Assembly: GCF_022374895.2 (NCBI RefSeq)
Contig: NZ_CP092423.2
Location: 3,410,001-3,474,000, forward strand
Origin: Mycobacterium lentiflavum
GTDB taxonomy: Bacteria > Actinomycetota > Actinomycetes > Mycobacteriales > Mycobacteriaceae
DNA length: 64,000 bases
Reading direction: 5' to 3'
Positions 45,871 to 54,291 of the stretch are shown in pieces (the first letter of the stretch is position 1; every line of letters begins with the position of its first letter). The position numbers were made by a program, and so were the translations under genes. The notes under the pieces are model-generated. The model had not been told where the DNA came from. It saw only the letters and a list, made by a program, of their open reading frames with translations, and made no database searches.

Positions 45871-46670
45871 CAGCGCCACGCGTCGCGGATGGCGCCGAGC
45901 AGGATCGGCGCCACCTCCGCACGACACATGACGAAGTCGGGCAGGTACGGGTCTTCCTGGTTGTAGCGCATCGGCGAGCCGTCCAGCCGCGAGGCGTGCA
46001 TACCGGCCGCCATCACCACCCCGGCCGGCGCCGCCGAGTCCCACTCCCATTGGCCGCCGGCGTGCAGATAGGCGTCGACGTCGCCGTCGATGATGGCCAT
46101 CGCCTTGGCGCCTGCCGAACCGATCCCCACCGGCTGGATCGCCAGCGATTGCCGGATGCGGTGCAGCACGGCCGGTGGCCGGGTGGCGCTGACGGCGATG
46201 CGCAGCGTATGCGGAATCCCGGCCCGTGCCTGGCTGTCGTTCACCGTGTCGCTGCGGTACACGATGTTGTCCCGCGCCGGCAAAGAGACTGCCGCATCGG
46301 TGATTTCGGGTCGACCATCGACCGGACGCTGCCACAGCGCGATGTGCACCGCCCAGTCGTCACGTCCCGGCGTGGAGAACTCGCGGGTGCCGTCGACCGG
46401 GTCGATGATCCACACCCGGTCGTGCTCGAGCCGCTTCAGATCGTCGTAGGCTTCCTCGCTGAGCACGGCATCGTCGGGGCGCTCGGCCCGCAGCCGGCGC
46501 AGGATCAGCTCGTTGGCCAGGCTGTCACCCGCGTCGCCGAGCATCCACGGATGACCGAAGCCGATCTCCTCGCGGACTTTGAGCAGCAGCTCCCCGGCGT
46601 CGGCGGCGAGATCGGCGGCCAATTCGGCGTCAGTCATCTCCGCCGATTGGTCCTGGGAGGCCGGGCTCAC
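45870..46670 (-). CDS. cysQ: 3'-phosphoadenosine-5'-phosphate phosphatase CysQ
   Basis: 266 residues from GTG 46670; ATG 46637 (MTDAELAADLAADAGELLL) is an alternative nearer the usual N-terminus. Inositol-monophosphatase-fold Mg-dependent enzyme with VLSEEAYDD, the signature WIIDPVDGTREF (about 88-100) and a late WEWDSAAPAGVVMAAG motif. It dephosphorylates PAP/PAPS and so balances sulfate assimilation. Its closeness to mshC, which consumes cysteine, fits sulfur metabolism. The VNTR lies between the two. Confidence 0.92.
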   Translation of the reverse strand: MSPASQDQSAEMTDAELAADLAADAGELLLKVREEIGFGHPWMLGDAGDSLANELILRRLRAERPDDAVLSEEAYDDLKRLEHDRVWIIDPVDGTREFSTPGRDDWAVHIALWQRPVDGRPEITDAAVSLPARDNIVYRSDTVNDSQARAGIPHTLRIAVSATRPPAVLHRIRQSLAIQPVGIGSAGAKAMAIIDGDVDAYLHAGGQWEWDSAAPAGVVMAAGMHASRLDGSPMRYNQEDPYLPDFVMCRAEVAPILLGAIRDAWR

Positions 46671-46702
46671 CGTTTCAGTATCGCCGACGGCGATGCCGGA
46701 CC

Positions 46703-47527
46703 CTAAAAGGCGGGCCAGGGAATCGGGCGATGCCGATTGGGGACGGGCATCACCGGGTTGTCCAGCAGCGCGTGCGCCCGCATGCCCAGCGCCGCGACCT
46801 CGCTTCGGGTGATCTGGCCCGCCAGCGCATCGCGGAATTCATCGTCCAGCGCGTCACACAGGCCGGCGATGGCCTCGCACGTCTGATCGTCGATCGGCTT
46901 GCCGGCCCAGCCCCACAACACTGTGCGCAGCTTGTTCTCGACGTGCAGGCACACGCCGTGGTCGACGCCGTAGATGTGGCCCTCGAGATCGCGCAGAACG
47001 TGCCCGCCCTTGCGGTCGGCGTTGTTGACCAGCACGTCGAACACCGCCATCCGCCACAGGCGAATGTCGTCGGCGTGCATCAGGATGACCTCGTCGCCGC
47101 GGTAGTCCTGGGCGCGCAGCACCGGCAGATAACCCGGCTGCTGCCGGCCGGCGGGAAACAGGTCCACCAGATCCGGCCCCGGCCGCGGATCGCTGTCCAC
47201 CTCGTCGCCGGGCTGCTTCACCCACAGCTGCAGCATGCCCGGTCCCGCCGGACCGTGACGAATGATGGTGTAGGGCACCAGGTTCCAGCCCAGCTGTGCC
47301 GATACCTGGTACGCGGCAAGCTCGCGGCCGGCCAGCGTCCCGTCCGGGAAGTCCCACAGCGGCTGTTCGCCGGAGATCGGCTTGTAGACGCAGTGCACGC
47401 TGGACTCGCCCAGCGTGGCCTCGCACAGGAAGGTGGCGTTACTGGCCGAGCGGATCCGTCCGAGAACCGTCAGCTCGCCGTCCCGCAACACCTCGCGATC
47501 GTCATTCGTGTTATTCCGGGGGGTCAT
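46703..47527 (-). CDS. SCO1664-family protein, kinase-like fold (Rv2133c equivalent)
   Basis: 274 residues. A SCO1664-type protein with distant similarity to PI3/PI4-kinase and HipA folds: HCVYKPISGEQPLWDFPDGTLAGRE resembles an ATP-binding lobe, and MAVFDVLVNNADRKGGHVL plus GVDHGVCLHVENKLRTVLWGW carry the catalytic-like N-D-R-K and D residues. Whether it phosphorylates anything is unknown. In actinobacteria the gene is almost always found with the DUF3090, phosphomutase-like and mshC genes, as here. The start overlaps the DUF3090 gene by 17 bp. Confidence 0.88.
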   Translation of the reverse strand: MTPRNNTNDDREVLRDGELTVLGRIRSASNATFLCEATLGESSVHCVYKPISGEQPLWDFPDGTLAGRELAAYQVSAQLGWNLVPYTIIRHGPAGPGMLQLWVKQPGDEVDSDPRPGPDLVDLFPAGRQQPGYLPVLRAQDYRGDEVILMHADDIRLWRMAVFDVLVNNADRKGGHVLRDLEGHIYGVDHGVCLHVENKLRTVLWGWAGKPIDDQTCEAIAGLCDALDDEFRDALAGQITRSEVAALGMRAHALLDNPVMPVPNRHRPIPWPAF

Positions 47528-48098
47528 CGGTGGACCCGAGTAGCGCGCTGCGCTTGTAACCGTTGGCGCGCGGGCAGATGTGGCCCTCGGGGTCCAGCGG
47601 TTCCTCGCACAGGGGGCATGGCGGGCGTCCCGCCGAGATCACGCGATTGGATCGGGTGGCGAACTGCCGCGCCGACTCCGGGGTCAAGAACACGCGGACC
47701 GCGTCCGGGCCTTCGTCGGTGTCATCAAGCACCACCGAGGCGTCGAACTCGGCGTCGGTGACGGCCAACAGTTCGACCACGACGGTCTGGGCCTCCGAGT
47801 CCCAGCCCAGGCCCATGGTCCCGACCCGGAACTCCGCGTCGACGGGCGTGATGAGCGGGTTGAGATCGTCGACCTCGGACGGCTCCGGCGGGACCGGCGT
47901 CCCGAACCGGCGGTTCACCTCGAGCAATAGCGCGCCGATGCGTTCGGCGAGCACCGCCACCTGTTGCTTCTCCAGGACCACCGACACCACCCGGGAATCG
48001 CCCACCGCTTGGATGTAGAAGGTCCGATTTCCGGGCTGACCGACGGTCCCGGCCACGAAGCGGTCGGGAGTGCGGAATACATGGATTGCGCGAGCCAT
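47511..48098 (-). CDS. DUF3090 family protein (Rv2134c equivalent)
   Basis: 195 residues. Starts MARAIHVFRTPDRFVAGTVG, with a mixed alpha/beta N-terminal part. Near the C-terminus is PPCPLCEEPLDPEGHICPRANG, a four-cysteine zinc-ribbon-like motif. No enzyme activity is known. It is the middle member of the conserved trio phosphomutase-DUF3090-SCO1664 and overlaps the SCO1664 gene, so the products are probably made together. Confidence 0.9.
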   Translation of the reverse strand: MARAIHVFRTPDRFVAGTVGQPGNRTFYIQAVGDSRVVSVVLEKQQVAVLAERIGALLLEVNRRFGTPVPPEPSEVDDLNPLITPVDAEFRVGTMGLGWDSEAQTVVVELLAVTDAEFDASVVLDDTDEGPDAVRVFLTPESARQFATRSNRVISAGRPPCPLCEEPLDPEGHICPRANGYKRSALLGSTDDPPE

Positions 48099-48161
48099 GG
48101 CACCTCCAAAATACCGGCTGTTGCCGTCGCAAGGCGATTCGATTCGGTTGCCGCAACCGAC

Positions 48162-48902
48162 TTAGTCAGTGGATCCCCCGACGACCGCGTCGCTCGACGG
48201 CTCCGCTTCGGCCGGTTGTTGTTGCGGCTCTTCTGATTTGTCGCTCTCGTCGCCCGTCTTGGGTGGCGGGCCGGCCCGCAGCGCCGCGGCGAGCCGCCGA
48301 CCGGTGTGGTTGACATGCAGCACGAACGGCCGCAGCGGGGTGTACCGGATGACGCTCACCGATGCCGGGTCGGCGGTGACGCGCTGGAAGCCGTCCAGGT
48401 GCATGCCGTACGCATCGGCGATCAACGACTTGATGACATCACCGTGAGTGCAAGCCACCCAGAGCACATCACCGCCGTGCTCCTCGCTCAGCCGCCGGTC
48501 GTGTTCGCGCACCGCGGCCACCGCACGCGTCTGCACTTGGGCTAACCCCTCGCCACCGGGAAACACCGCCGCGCTGGGGTGCGCCTGGACGACCCGCCAC
48601 AGCGGCTCCTTGCCGAGCTCGCCGATCTTGCGGCCGGTCCACTCGCCGTAGTCCACCTCGGCGAGCCGGTCTTCGACGAACGGCGCCAGGCACAGCGCCT
48701 CGGCCAGCGGCGCGACCGTGTTCCGGCAACGCAGCAGCGGCGAGGTGATCACCGCGCGGATGGGCAGGTCGCCGATCCGGTCGATCAGGCCCACAGCCTG
48801 CTCGCGGCCCTTGTCGTCGAGGTCGACGCCCTCGGAACGGCCGGCCAGGATGCCCGCGGTGTTCGAGGTCGACCGGCCGTGGCGCAACAGGATCACCGTC
48901 AC
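48162..48902 (-). CDS. Histidine phosphatase/phosphomutase-like protein (Rv2135c equivalent)
   Basis: 246 residues. The N-terminal RHG motif (LLRHGRSTSN, catalytic His8), the arginine of LLRCRNT, Glu in RLAEVDYGEW and the late ACTHGD give a complete histidine-phosphatase active site. The ~45-residue C-terminal tail is acidic and disordered (KSEEPQQQPAEAEPSS). Relatives are annotated as phosphomutase-like in actinobacteria; the substrate is unknown. It heads the trio with DUF3090 and SCO1664, 63 bp before DUF3090. In M. tuberculosis uppP (Rv2136c) comes before this gene but it is missing here. Confidence 0.9.
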   Translation of the reverse strand: MTVILLRHGRSTSNTAGILAGRSEGVDLDDKGREQAVGLIDRIGDLPIRAVITSPLLRCRNTVAPLAEALCLAPFVEDRLAEVDYGEWTGRKIGELGKEPLWRVVQAHPSAAVFPGGEGLAQVQTRAVAAVREHDRRLSEEHGGDVLWVACTHGDVIKSLIADAYGMHLDGFQRVTADPASVSVIRYTPLRPFVLHVNHTGRRLAAALRAGPPPKTGDESDKSEEPQQQPAEAEPSSDAVVGGSTD

Positions 48903-48968
48903 GTCGCGGCCACCGTTTGTGTCACGACGACGACCGTACCCGGTGCGAATCGCCGCGCTCGGAAGTGA

Positions 48969-49271
48969 CTAACGAGCGACGGGGACCGCTGCGGCAACCG
49001 AGTCGCGCACCGCCGCGGTTAGACTGCGCTCGTCGGTGAGGTCGATGTCGACCAGACCGCGCACCGCCGTAGCGACCACGTCCTCGGCCTGCGGAACGGG
49101 CCCGGCGAGGCACGGACGGTAAATTTCGACGACGAGCGAGCGATGCTCGATGTGAAACGAAAAACTGCGTCCGTCACCAACTTGTCCGTATCCGCTCGCA
49201 AAGATGCCTGTCGAAATGTCCTCGACAGCAAACTCTTTGTGCGCGGTATGCCGGTCAGCGATGACGGTCAT
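48969..49271 (-). CDS. Conserved hypothetical protein (Rv2137c equivalent)
   Basis: 100 residues from ATG 49271, soluble, without signal peptide. Starts MTVIADRHTAHKEFAVEDIS; a middle FHIEHRSLVVEIYRPCLAGP may form a beta sheet, and the C-terminal half is helical. The M. tuberculosis counterpart is longer (~137 residues). The function is unknown. It is divergent from lppL with ~110 bp between. Confidence 0.75.
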   Translation of the reverse strand: MTVIADRHTAHKEFAVEDISTGIFASGYGQVGDGRSFSFHIEHRSLVVEIYRPCLAGPVPQAEDVVATAVRGLVDIDLTDERSLTAAVRDSVAAAVPVAR

Positions 49272-49381
49272 AATCCGACCATACCTCCCCAGTACGGGCG
49301 CATGTCGGCAACATGGCCCTATTGGATGCGCAAGCGTTCCTTAGAATTTGTATTCCGTGTCCGCCGATTCAAGGTTGGTTG

Positions 49382-50440
49382 TTGCTATCACGTCGTAAGG
49401 CTAAGAAACGAACAGCTCAACGATCTTTTGTTGGACTGGTCACTTTGCTGGCATTAGTCGGTGGTTGTTCATCGAATCCGCTCGACAGCGCCCCGCCGAC
49501 CATCGAATCCGCACATCCCGCCGAGTCACCGCCGGTCTCGCAGCACCCGGCCGGCACGTTGCGGCCACTGCCCGATCACGCCGCGGCGACGGTCTTCGAC
49601 GACGGCAGCCACCAGCTGGCGGTGCTGACCCCCGGCGCCGATCCGGGAGCGCCCGCCAGTGTCGCGGTGTTCGGCCCCGGGCCCCTCGCGCCGCGGGTGA
49701 TCGGGCTGCCGGGCCCGGCGACCGCGCTGACCAGCGACGGCCACGGCACGGCCTACCTCGCCGCCCGCGGCGGCTACGTGGCGCTGGATCTGGCCGGCGG
49801 CCACACCACGCGGGTCGACGTCGCCGATTCAGCCGGCGTGGACTTCACCGCGATCGCGCGCCGGGCCGACGGCAAGCTGATGCTGGGCAGCGCCGATGGC
49901 GCCGTGTACACCGTCGCCCCGCCAAGCGCGGGCGCGGCGACGGTGCAGAACCGGACGAAGATTTTCGCCCGCGTTGACGGGCTTGTGACACAGGGAAATA
50001 CGACGGTGGTGCTGGATCGTGGACAGACCTCGGTGACGACGATCGGCGCCGACGGCCGTGTCGCACAGTCGCTGCGGGCCGGCGCGGGCGCGACCACGAT
50101 GGCCGCCGATCCCGTGGGTCGGGTCCTGGTGGCCGACACCCGCGGCGACGAACTGCTGGTGTACGGCGTCGACCCGCTGATCCTGCGGCAGGCCTACCCG
50201 GTGCGGCAGGCCCCGTACGGACTGGCCGGCTCTCGGGATTTGGCCTGGGTGTCACAAACCGCATCGAATATGGTTATTGGTTACGATTTATCAACCGGAA
50301 TTCCCGTCGAAAAGGTGCGTTACCCAACTGTGCAGCAACCCAACTCGTTGGCCTTTGACGAGGCATCGGACACCTTGTACGTGGCGTCGGGGTCCGGTGC
50401 GGGGGTCCAGGTCATCGAACGCGCGGCGGGAACGCGTTGA
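49382..50440 (+). CDS. lppL: Lipoprotein LppL (Rv2138 equivalent)
   Basis: 352 residues from TTG 49382. The start is uncertain: the frame is open upstream to 49313, but a basic N-terminus (LLSRRKAKKR) directly before the hydrophobic core argues for a TTG at 49379 or 49382. The lipobox LVGGC gives lipidated Cys29. The mature protein is built of repeated beta-strand blades (GDELLVYGVDPLILRQ, LAFDEASDTLYVASGSG), typical of a YncE/NHL-like beta propeller. It would sit at the outer membrane surface; the ligand is unknown. The DUF5703 gene and pyrD follow closely. Confidence 0.88.
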   Translation: MLSRRKAKKRTAQRSFVGLVTLLALVGGCSSNPLDSAPPTIESAHPAESPPVSQHPAGTLRPLPDHAAATVFDDGSHQLAVLTPGADPGAPASVAVFGPGPLAPRVIGLPGPATALTSDGHGTAYLAARGGYVALDLAGGHTTRVDVADSAGVDFTAIARRADGKLMLGSADGAVYTVAPPSAGAATVQNRTKIFARVDGLVTQGNTTVVLDRGQTSVTTIGADGRVAQSLRAGAGATTMAADPVGRVLVADTRGDELLVYGVDPLILRQAYPVRQAPYGLAGSRDLAWVSQTASNMVIGYDLSTGIPVEKVRYPTVQQPNSLAFDEASDTLYVASGSGAGVQVIERAAGTR

Positions 50441-50484
50441 CGGCGCCGCGGTGGAGTCGCCTCCCGGCGGGCTGGGTTTCGGAC

Positions 50485-50691
50485 ATGTCCGACGACTACG
50501 AATGGGTGCCGCTGCGCCTGCCCCCGGAGGTGACCAGGCTCAGCGCCTCGATCCGGCTGTCCATCGAGGCCGAATACCGTGGCTGGGAGCTCACCCGGGT
50601 GCGGCTGTACAACGACGGCAGCAGACGAGTGTTGTTGCGCCGCAAGAAAACTCGTATCACTGATCGACGGCCCGATCAGCCGGAACTGTGA
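50485..50691 (+). CDS. DUF5703 family small protein
   Basis: 68 residues from ATG 50485 (MSDDYEWVPLRLPPEV); an upstream TTG at 50437 overlapping the lppL stop is possible. It has the conserved IRLSIEAEYRGWELTRVRLYNDGSRRVLLRRK core of DUF5703 (seen in parts), with aromatic and basic residues. Small cytoplasmic protein of unknown function found between lppL and pyrD in mycobacteria. Its stop overlaps the pyrD GTG. Confidence 0.8.
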   Translation: MSDDYEWVPLRLPPEVTRLSASIRLSIEAEYRGWELTRVRLYNDGSRRVLLRRKKTRITDRRPDQPEL

Positions 50692-51785
50692 CGGTGGATA
50701 ACGGTCTGTACGGGCTGCTGCGCCGCCTGTTCTTCTTGATCCCGCCCGAGCGGATTCACACGCTGGTCTTCGCCGCGCTGCGCGTCGCGACCGCCGTCGG
50801 GGCGCCGCGCCGGCTGCTGCACCGGCTCCTGGGGCCGAGCGATCCGGTGCTGGCCAGCACGGTGTTCGGCGTGCGCTTCCCCGCGCCGCTGGGGCTGGCC
50901 GCCGGCTTCGACAAGGACGGCATGGGGCTGCGCACTTGGGGCGCCTTGGGTTTCGGGTATGCCGAGGTCGGCACCGTCACCGCGCAACCACAGCCCGGCA
51001 ACCCGGCACCACGCCTGTTCCGGCTGCCAGAGGATCGGGCGTTGCTGAACCGGATGGGGTTCAACAATCACGGCGCCGGCGAGCTGGCCACCCGGCTGGC
51101 CCGCCATCGGCCGGACGTGCCGATCGGGGTGAACATCGGCAAGACGAAGGTCACACCGGCCGCCGAGGCCGTTGAAGACTACCGGGCCAGCGCGCGGCTG
51201 GTCGGCCCGCTGGCGTCGTATCTGGTGGTCAACGTCAGCTCGCCAAACACGCCGGGGTTACGCGATCTGCAGGCGGTCGAATCGTTGCGACCCATCCTGG
51301 CCGCGGTCCTCGCCGAGACGTCGGTCCCGGTGTTGGTCAAGATCGCCCCGGATGTCAGCGATTCCGACGTCGACGACATCGCGGACCTCGCCGTCGAGCT
51401 GGGACTGGCCGGCATCGTCGCGACCAACACCACGGTGTCGCGAGAGGGTCTGCGCACCCCGGGAGTCGACGAGCTGGGGCCCGGCGGCATCTCCGGGCCG
51501 CCGGTGGCCCACCGCGCCGTCGAGGTGCTGCGCCGGCTCTACCGCCGGGTCGGCAATCGCCTGGTGCTGATCAGCGTCGGCGGCATCGAGACCGCCGACG
51601 ACGCGTGGGAGCGCATCATCGCGGGCGCCTCACTGCTGCAGGGCTATACCGGCTTCGTCTACGGAGGCGGCTTGTGGCCCAAGCACATTCACGACGGCAT
51701 CGCGAGGCGGCTGCACGACGGCGGTTTCGCCTCACTGAGCGATGCGGTCGGGTCGGCGGCCAAGCCGGACCCGCTGCCCGGCTAG
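50688..51785 (+). CDS. pyrD: Dihydroorotate dehydrogenase (quinone) PyrD
   Basis: 365 residues from GTG 50688, overlapping the preceding stop by 4 bp. Class 2 enzyme: the N-terminal amphipathic helices (YGLLRRLFFLIPPERIHTL) for membrane and quinone contact, then the FMN barrel with AAGFDKDG, NRMGFNNHG, VVNVSSPNTPGLR (catalytic Ser), LVKIAPDVSD and SVGGIETADDAWERI. It oxidises dihydroorotate to orotate in pyrimidine synthesis and passes electrons to the quinone pool. It converges on the DUF222 gene. Confidence 0.96.
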   Translation: MTVDNGLYGLLRRLFFLIPPERIHTLVFAALRVATAVGAPRRLLHRLLGPSDPVLASTVFGVRFPAPLGLAAGFDKDGMGLRTWGALGFGYAEVGTVTAQPQPGNPAPRLFRLPEDRALLNRMGFNNHGAGELATRLARHRPDVPIGVNIGKTKVTPAAEAVEDYRASARLVGPLASYLVVNVSSPNTPGLRDLQAVESLRPILAAVLAETSVPVLVKIAPDVSDSDVDDIADLAVELGLAGIVATNTTVSREGLRTPGVDELGPGGISGPPVAHRAVEVLRRLYRRVGNRLVLISVGGIETADDAWERIIAGASLLQGYTGFVYGGGLWPKHIHDGIARRLHDGGFASLSDAVGSAAKPDPLPG

Positions 51786-51796
51786 GCCCGTCCGCC

Positions 51797-53167
51797 CTAG
51801 GCCGCGCCGCCCGCTCCGTCTGCCTCGGCGGCTAGGAGCCGCTCCGGGTGATGAAACGTGTTGACCCGGGGCTGATCTCGATCGAGATGCGGCGGAGGGA
51901 TCCACTCCGTGTCGCCGTTGGCACGTTTTCGGGTTGCCCAACCCTGCTCGTTGAGCTTGTGATCGGGGCCGCAGGCCAGGGCGAGCCGGTCGATGTCGGT
52001 GCAATGCGTGGTCGCCCAGTCTTCGACGTGGTGCACCTCGCACCAGTACCCGGGTACGTCGCAGCCCGGACGGGTACAGCCACGATCCTTGGCGTACAAG
52101 ACGATTCGCTGACCGACCGAGGCCAGCCGTTTGGTGTGGTACAGCGCGACCGGCTTGGCGTCGTCGAAGACCGCCAGGTAGTGGTGGGCGTGGCGGGCCA
52201 GCCGGATCACGTCGGACATCGGAAGCACCGTGCCACCGCCCGTCAGCCCGCTGCCGTCCGCGGCGTCCAGGTCTTTGAGGCTGGTCGTGACGATGATGGT
52301 CGCGGGTAATCCGTTGTGCTGACCCAGCTTCCCGCTCGCCAACAGCGCCCGTAGCGCGGCATTGAGGCCGTCATGGTTGCGCTGGGCGGCAGTGCGGATA
52401 TCACGGCGCGCGACATCGGCGGCCGGTGTGCCGTCCACGACGGGCAGGTTGTCCTCGGGATTGCACATGCCGGGCGAAGCGGTTTTGGCCAGTACGGCCT
52501 CGACCGTGGCGCGCGTTTCGGGGGTCAGCCAGCCGGACAACCGCGACATGCCGTCGATATCCTGCTTGCCCAGGGTCACTCCGCGCCGGCGGACGCGGTC
52601 GGCGTCGGTGTAGCTCCCGTCGGGATTCAGGCAGGCGGCCAGCCGGTCGGCGAGCTTGGCCACCTGGTCGGGCCGATAGTGGGTGGCGTGTTCGGCCAGA
52701 TCCTTCTCGGCGCATTCCCGGGTATCGATGTCCACCCACTGCGGCAAGCGTTCGAAGAACTGGCGGATCACCGCGACATGGGATGGGCCGATCTTGCCGT
52801 CGCGCTGGGCTTTTGCCGTCGCGGTCAATTGCGGCGGCAGCGGCTCGCCGCTGATTGCACGCCGCGGGCCCAGATCGGCCGCCTCAGCAATACGCCGGCC
52901 GGCCTCACTTCGCGTGATCCGCAGCCGGTCGGCCAGCGCCGCGGTCAGGGTTCCACCCAGCTCACCGGAGTCGGACTGTTCGCCGAGCTGGTTGATCAAT
53001 TCCTGCCCCGGGACCCGCAAGCGCCGAGTCTCGTGTTCGAGTCGCTCCAGCAGTGCCAGCCGCTCCGGAGTGGTCAACACGTCGAACGTGTGCCCCACAA
53101 CGCGCGACACCGCGCTGCGCAGTGCGTCGAAGTCCGCTTGGATCTCCTCGCGACTACTCGAACTCAT
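51797..53167 (-). CDS. DUF222/HNH protein of the 13E12 repeat family
   Basis: 456 residues from ATG 53167 (MSSSSREEIQADFDAL). The N-terminal helical DUF222 region runs to about 310. The C-terminal HNH motif lies in GCTRPGCDVPGYWCEVHH, then LACGPDHKLNEQGW with zinc cysteines and catalytic His. The 13E12 family is repeated in mycobacterial genomes (REP13E12 in M. tuberculosis), where copies serve as integration sites for prophages; the nuclease role is unproven. No counterpart lies between pyrD and the PEBP gene in M. tuberculosis as far as I recall. Confidence 0.9.
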   Translation of the reverse strand: MSSSSREEIQADFDALRSAVSRVVGHTFDVLTTPERLALLERLEHETRRLRVPGQELINQLGEQSDSGELGGTLTAALADRLRITRSEAGRRIAEAADLGPRRAISGEPLPPQLTATAKAQRDGKIGPSHVAVIRQFFERLPQWVDIDTRECAEKDLAEHATHYRPDQVAKLADRLAACLNPDGSYTDADRVRRRGVTLGKQDIDGMSRLSGWLTPETRATVEAVLAKTASPGMCNPEDNLPVVDGTPAADVARRDIRTAAQRNHDGLNAALRALLASGKLGQHNGLPATIIVTTSLKDLDAADGSGLTGGGTVLPMSDVIRLARHAHHYLAVFDDAKPVALYHTKRLASVGQRIVLYAKDRGCTRPGCDVPGYWCEVHHVEDWATTHCTDIDRLALACGPDHKLNEQGWATRKRANGDTEWIPPPHLDRDQPRVNTFHHPERLLAAEADGAGGAA

Positions 53168-53209
53168 GTTCGAATGATATTCCTGCCCTACGACAAGAAG
53201 GTCCGCCTT

Positions 53210-53236
53210 GAAACCACTGAAACCACTGAAACCAAA
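53210..53236 (+). repeat. 9-bp tandem repeat upstream of the 13E12-type gene
   Basis: gaaaccact occurs twice and then gaaaccaaa. Read from the minus strand it would encode FSG units just in front of the chosen 13E12 start, so a longer start is formally possible. It is either a small satellite or part of the repeated 13E12 flank. Confidence 0.7.
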
Positions 53237-53380
53237 GTGAATCAAGTGATTTGGGTCCGCGTGCCTTCTCTGGGGTTTCGATCAGGGCCGAAATCCAGCG
53301 CTGGCAGACTGCCAGCCGAGCACCCTGGTTACAGCTGTATGTTGACCGCACCACAATCGACCCTCCCGAGGAGGCCGCCG

Positions 53381-53719
53381 GTGCGATTCAACCGATTGAC
53401 GATCGTCGCAACGACTGCCATGGCAGTGGTTATCGCGGGCTGCTTCGCCGGCACGGCCAACGGCGAGCCGCCCGACACCTCCACGTGTTACGACCTCGGC
53501 GGCGCCAAGGACAACCTCATGCTCGCGTCGAAGCCGGAAACCGCCCGCAAAGCTGCCGACACGCTGGAGAACTACAGCCCTCCCGACGCGGTTAAAGCCG
53601 CGATCGAGCATTTCGTCACCACGGTCGGCGCCCAGCCCAGCGATCCCACTCTCGACGTCAATCGCAGCTCAATTGCCAACTGGCTCAAGCAAATGTGCCC
53701 TATGTTGAACACTTACTGA
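53381..53719 (+). CDS. Small secreted lipoprotein-like protein
   Basis: 112 residues from GTG 53381, preceded by GAGGAGG at good spacing. The signal peptide ends VVIAGC, giving Cys21 as a likely lipidation site; signal peptidase I cleavage after ANG is an alternative. The mature part has a conserved-looking STCYDLGGAKDNLML start and an MCPMLNTY end, so Cys residues near both ends may pair. No domain is recognised. It converges with the hydrolase gene and their 3' ends overlap by 7 bp. Confidence 0.8.
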   Translation: MRFNRLTIVATTAMAVVIAGCFAGTANGEPPDTSTCYDLGGAKDNLMLASKPETARKAADTLENYSPPDAVKAAIEHFVTTVGAQPSDPTLDVNRSSIANWLKQMCPMLNTY

Positions 53720-54291
53720 AGGTAATCGCTTACGAAATCGACTGTGCGACGGTGCCATTCAAAGTACGGTCGCAGCATCGAATGGCCCGCACCCGCGATG
53801 CCCACCCATTGAGCGTCCAGCCCACGTTCGCGGGCTCGTAGCGTCTGGATGCGCGAGGCTTCGGGGTCGGTGCGGGCGTCGGCGGTGCCGTGCACCACCA
53901 GCAGCCGGGTCGACGGCGGAATCAGATCGCCGTCATCGCGGGGCCAATACGGTGCCAGCGCTACCACCGCACCGACCTGCCCACCGGCAGCAAGCCGAGT
54001 CGCGACTCGACCGCCCATCGAATGGCCGACCAGCACAATGTTTTTCGCATCGAACCGACGACGAACGGAGTCAAGCACCGCGGTGGCGTCGACCACCGCG
54101 TCGTATCGCGGGCTGTTCCAGCCACGAAGGCGGTACTGGACGCGTCGCACCTCGACGCCGCGGCCCAGCCGCCACCGCAGGGCGGCAGCGACCAACATCA
54201 TCCGGACGTTGGCCAGCTGCCACCACCGCGACGCCTCGTCGCTGCGCACCCGCCCGCCCGGTAGGACGAGCACGATCGCGCGAGGTTTCAC
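53713..54291 (-). CDS. Alpha/beta hydrolase
   Basis: 192 residues, a compact alpha/beta hydrolase. It has the nucleophile elbow GHSMGG (Ser ~91), VHGTADARTDP (acid Asp region) and AGAGHSMLRPYFEW (catalytic His near residue 170). The lid domain is missing or minimal, as in small dienelactone-hydrolase-like enzymes. The substrate is unknown. The start codon abuts the stop of the PEBP gene upstream, so the two are coupled, an interesting link between a hydrolase and a PEBP-type protein. Confidence 0.88.
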   Translation of the reverse strand: MKPRAIVLVLPGGRVRSDEASRWWQLANVRMMLVAAALRWRLGRGVEVRRVQYRLRGWNSPRYDAVVDATAVLDSVRRRFDAKNIVLVGHSMGGRVATRLAAGGQVGAVVALAPYWPRDDGDLIPPSTRLLVVHGTADARTDPEASRIQTLRARERGLDAQWVGIAGAGHSMLRPYFEWHRRTVDFVSDYLQ

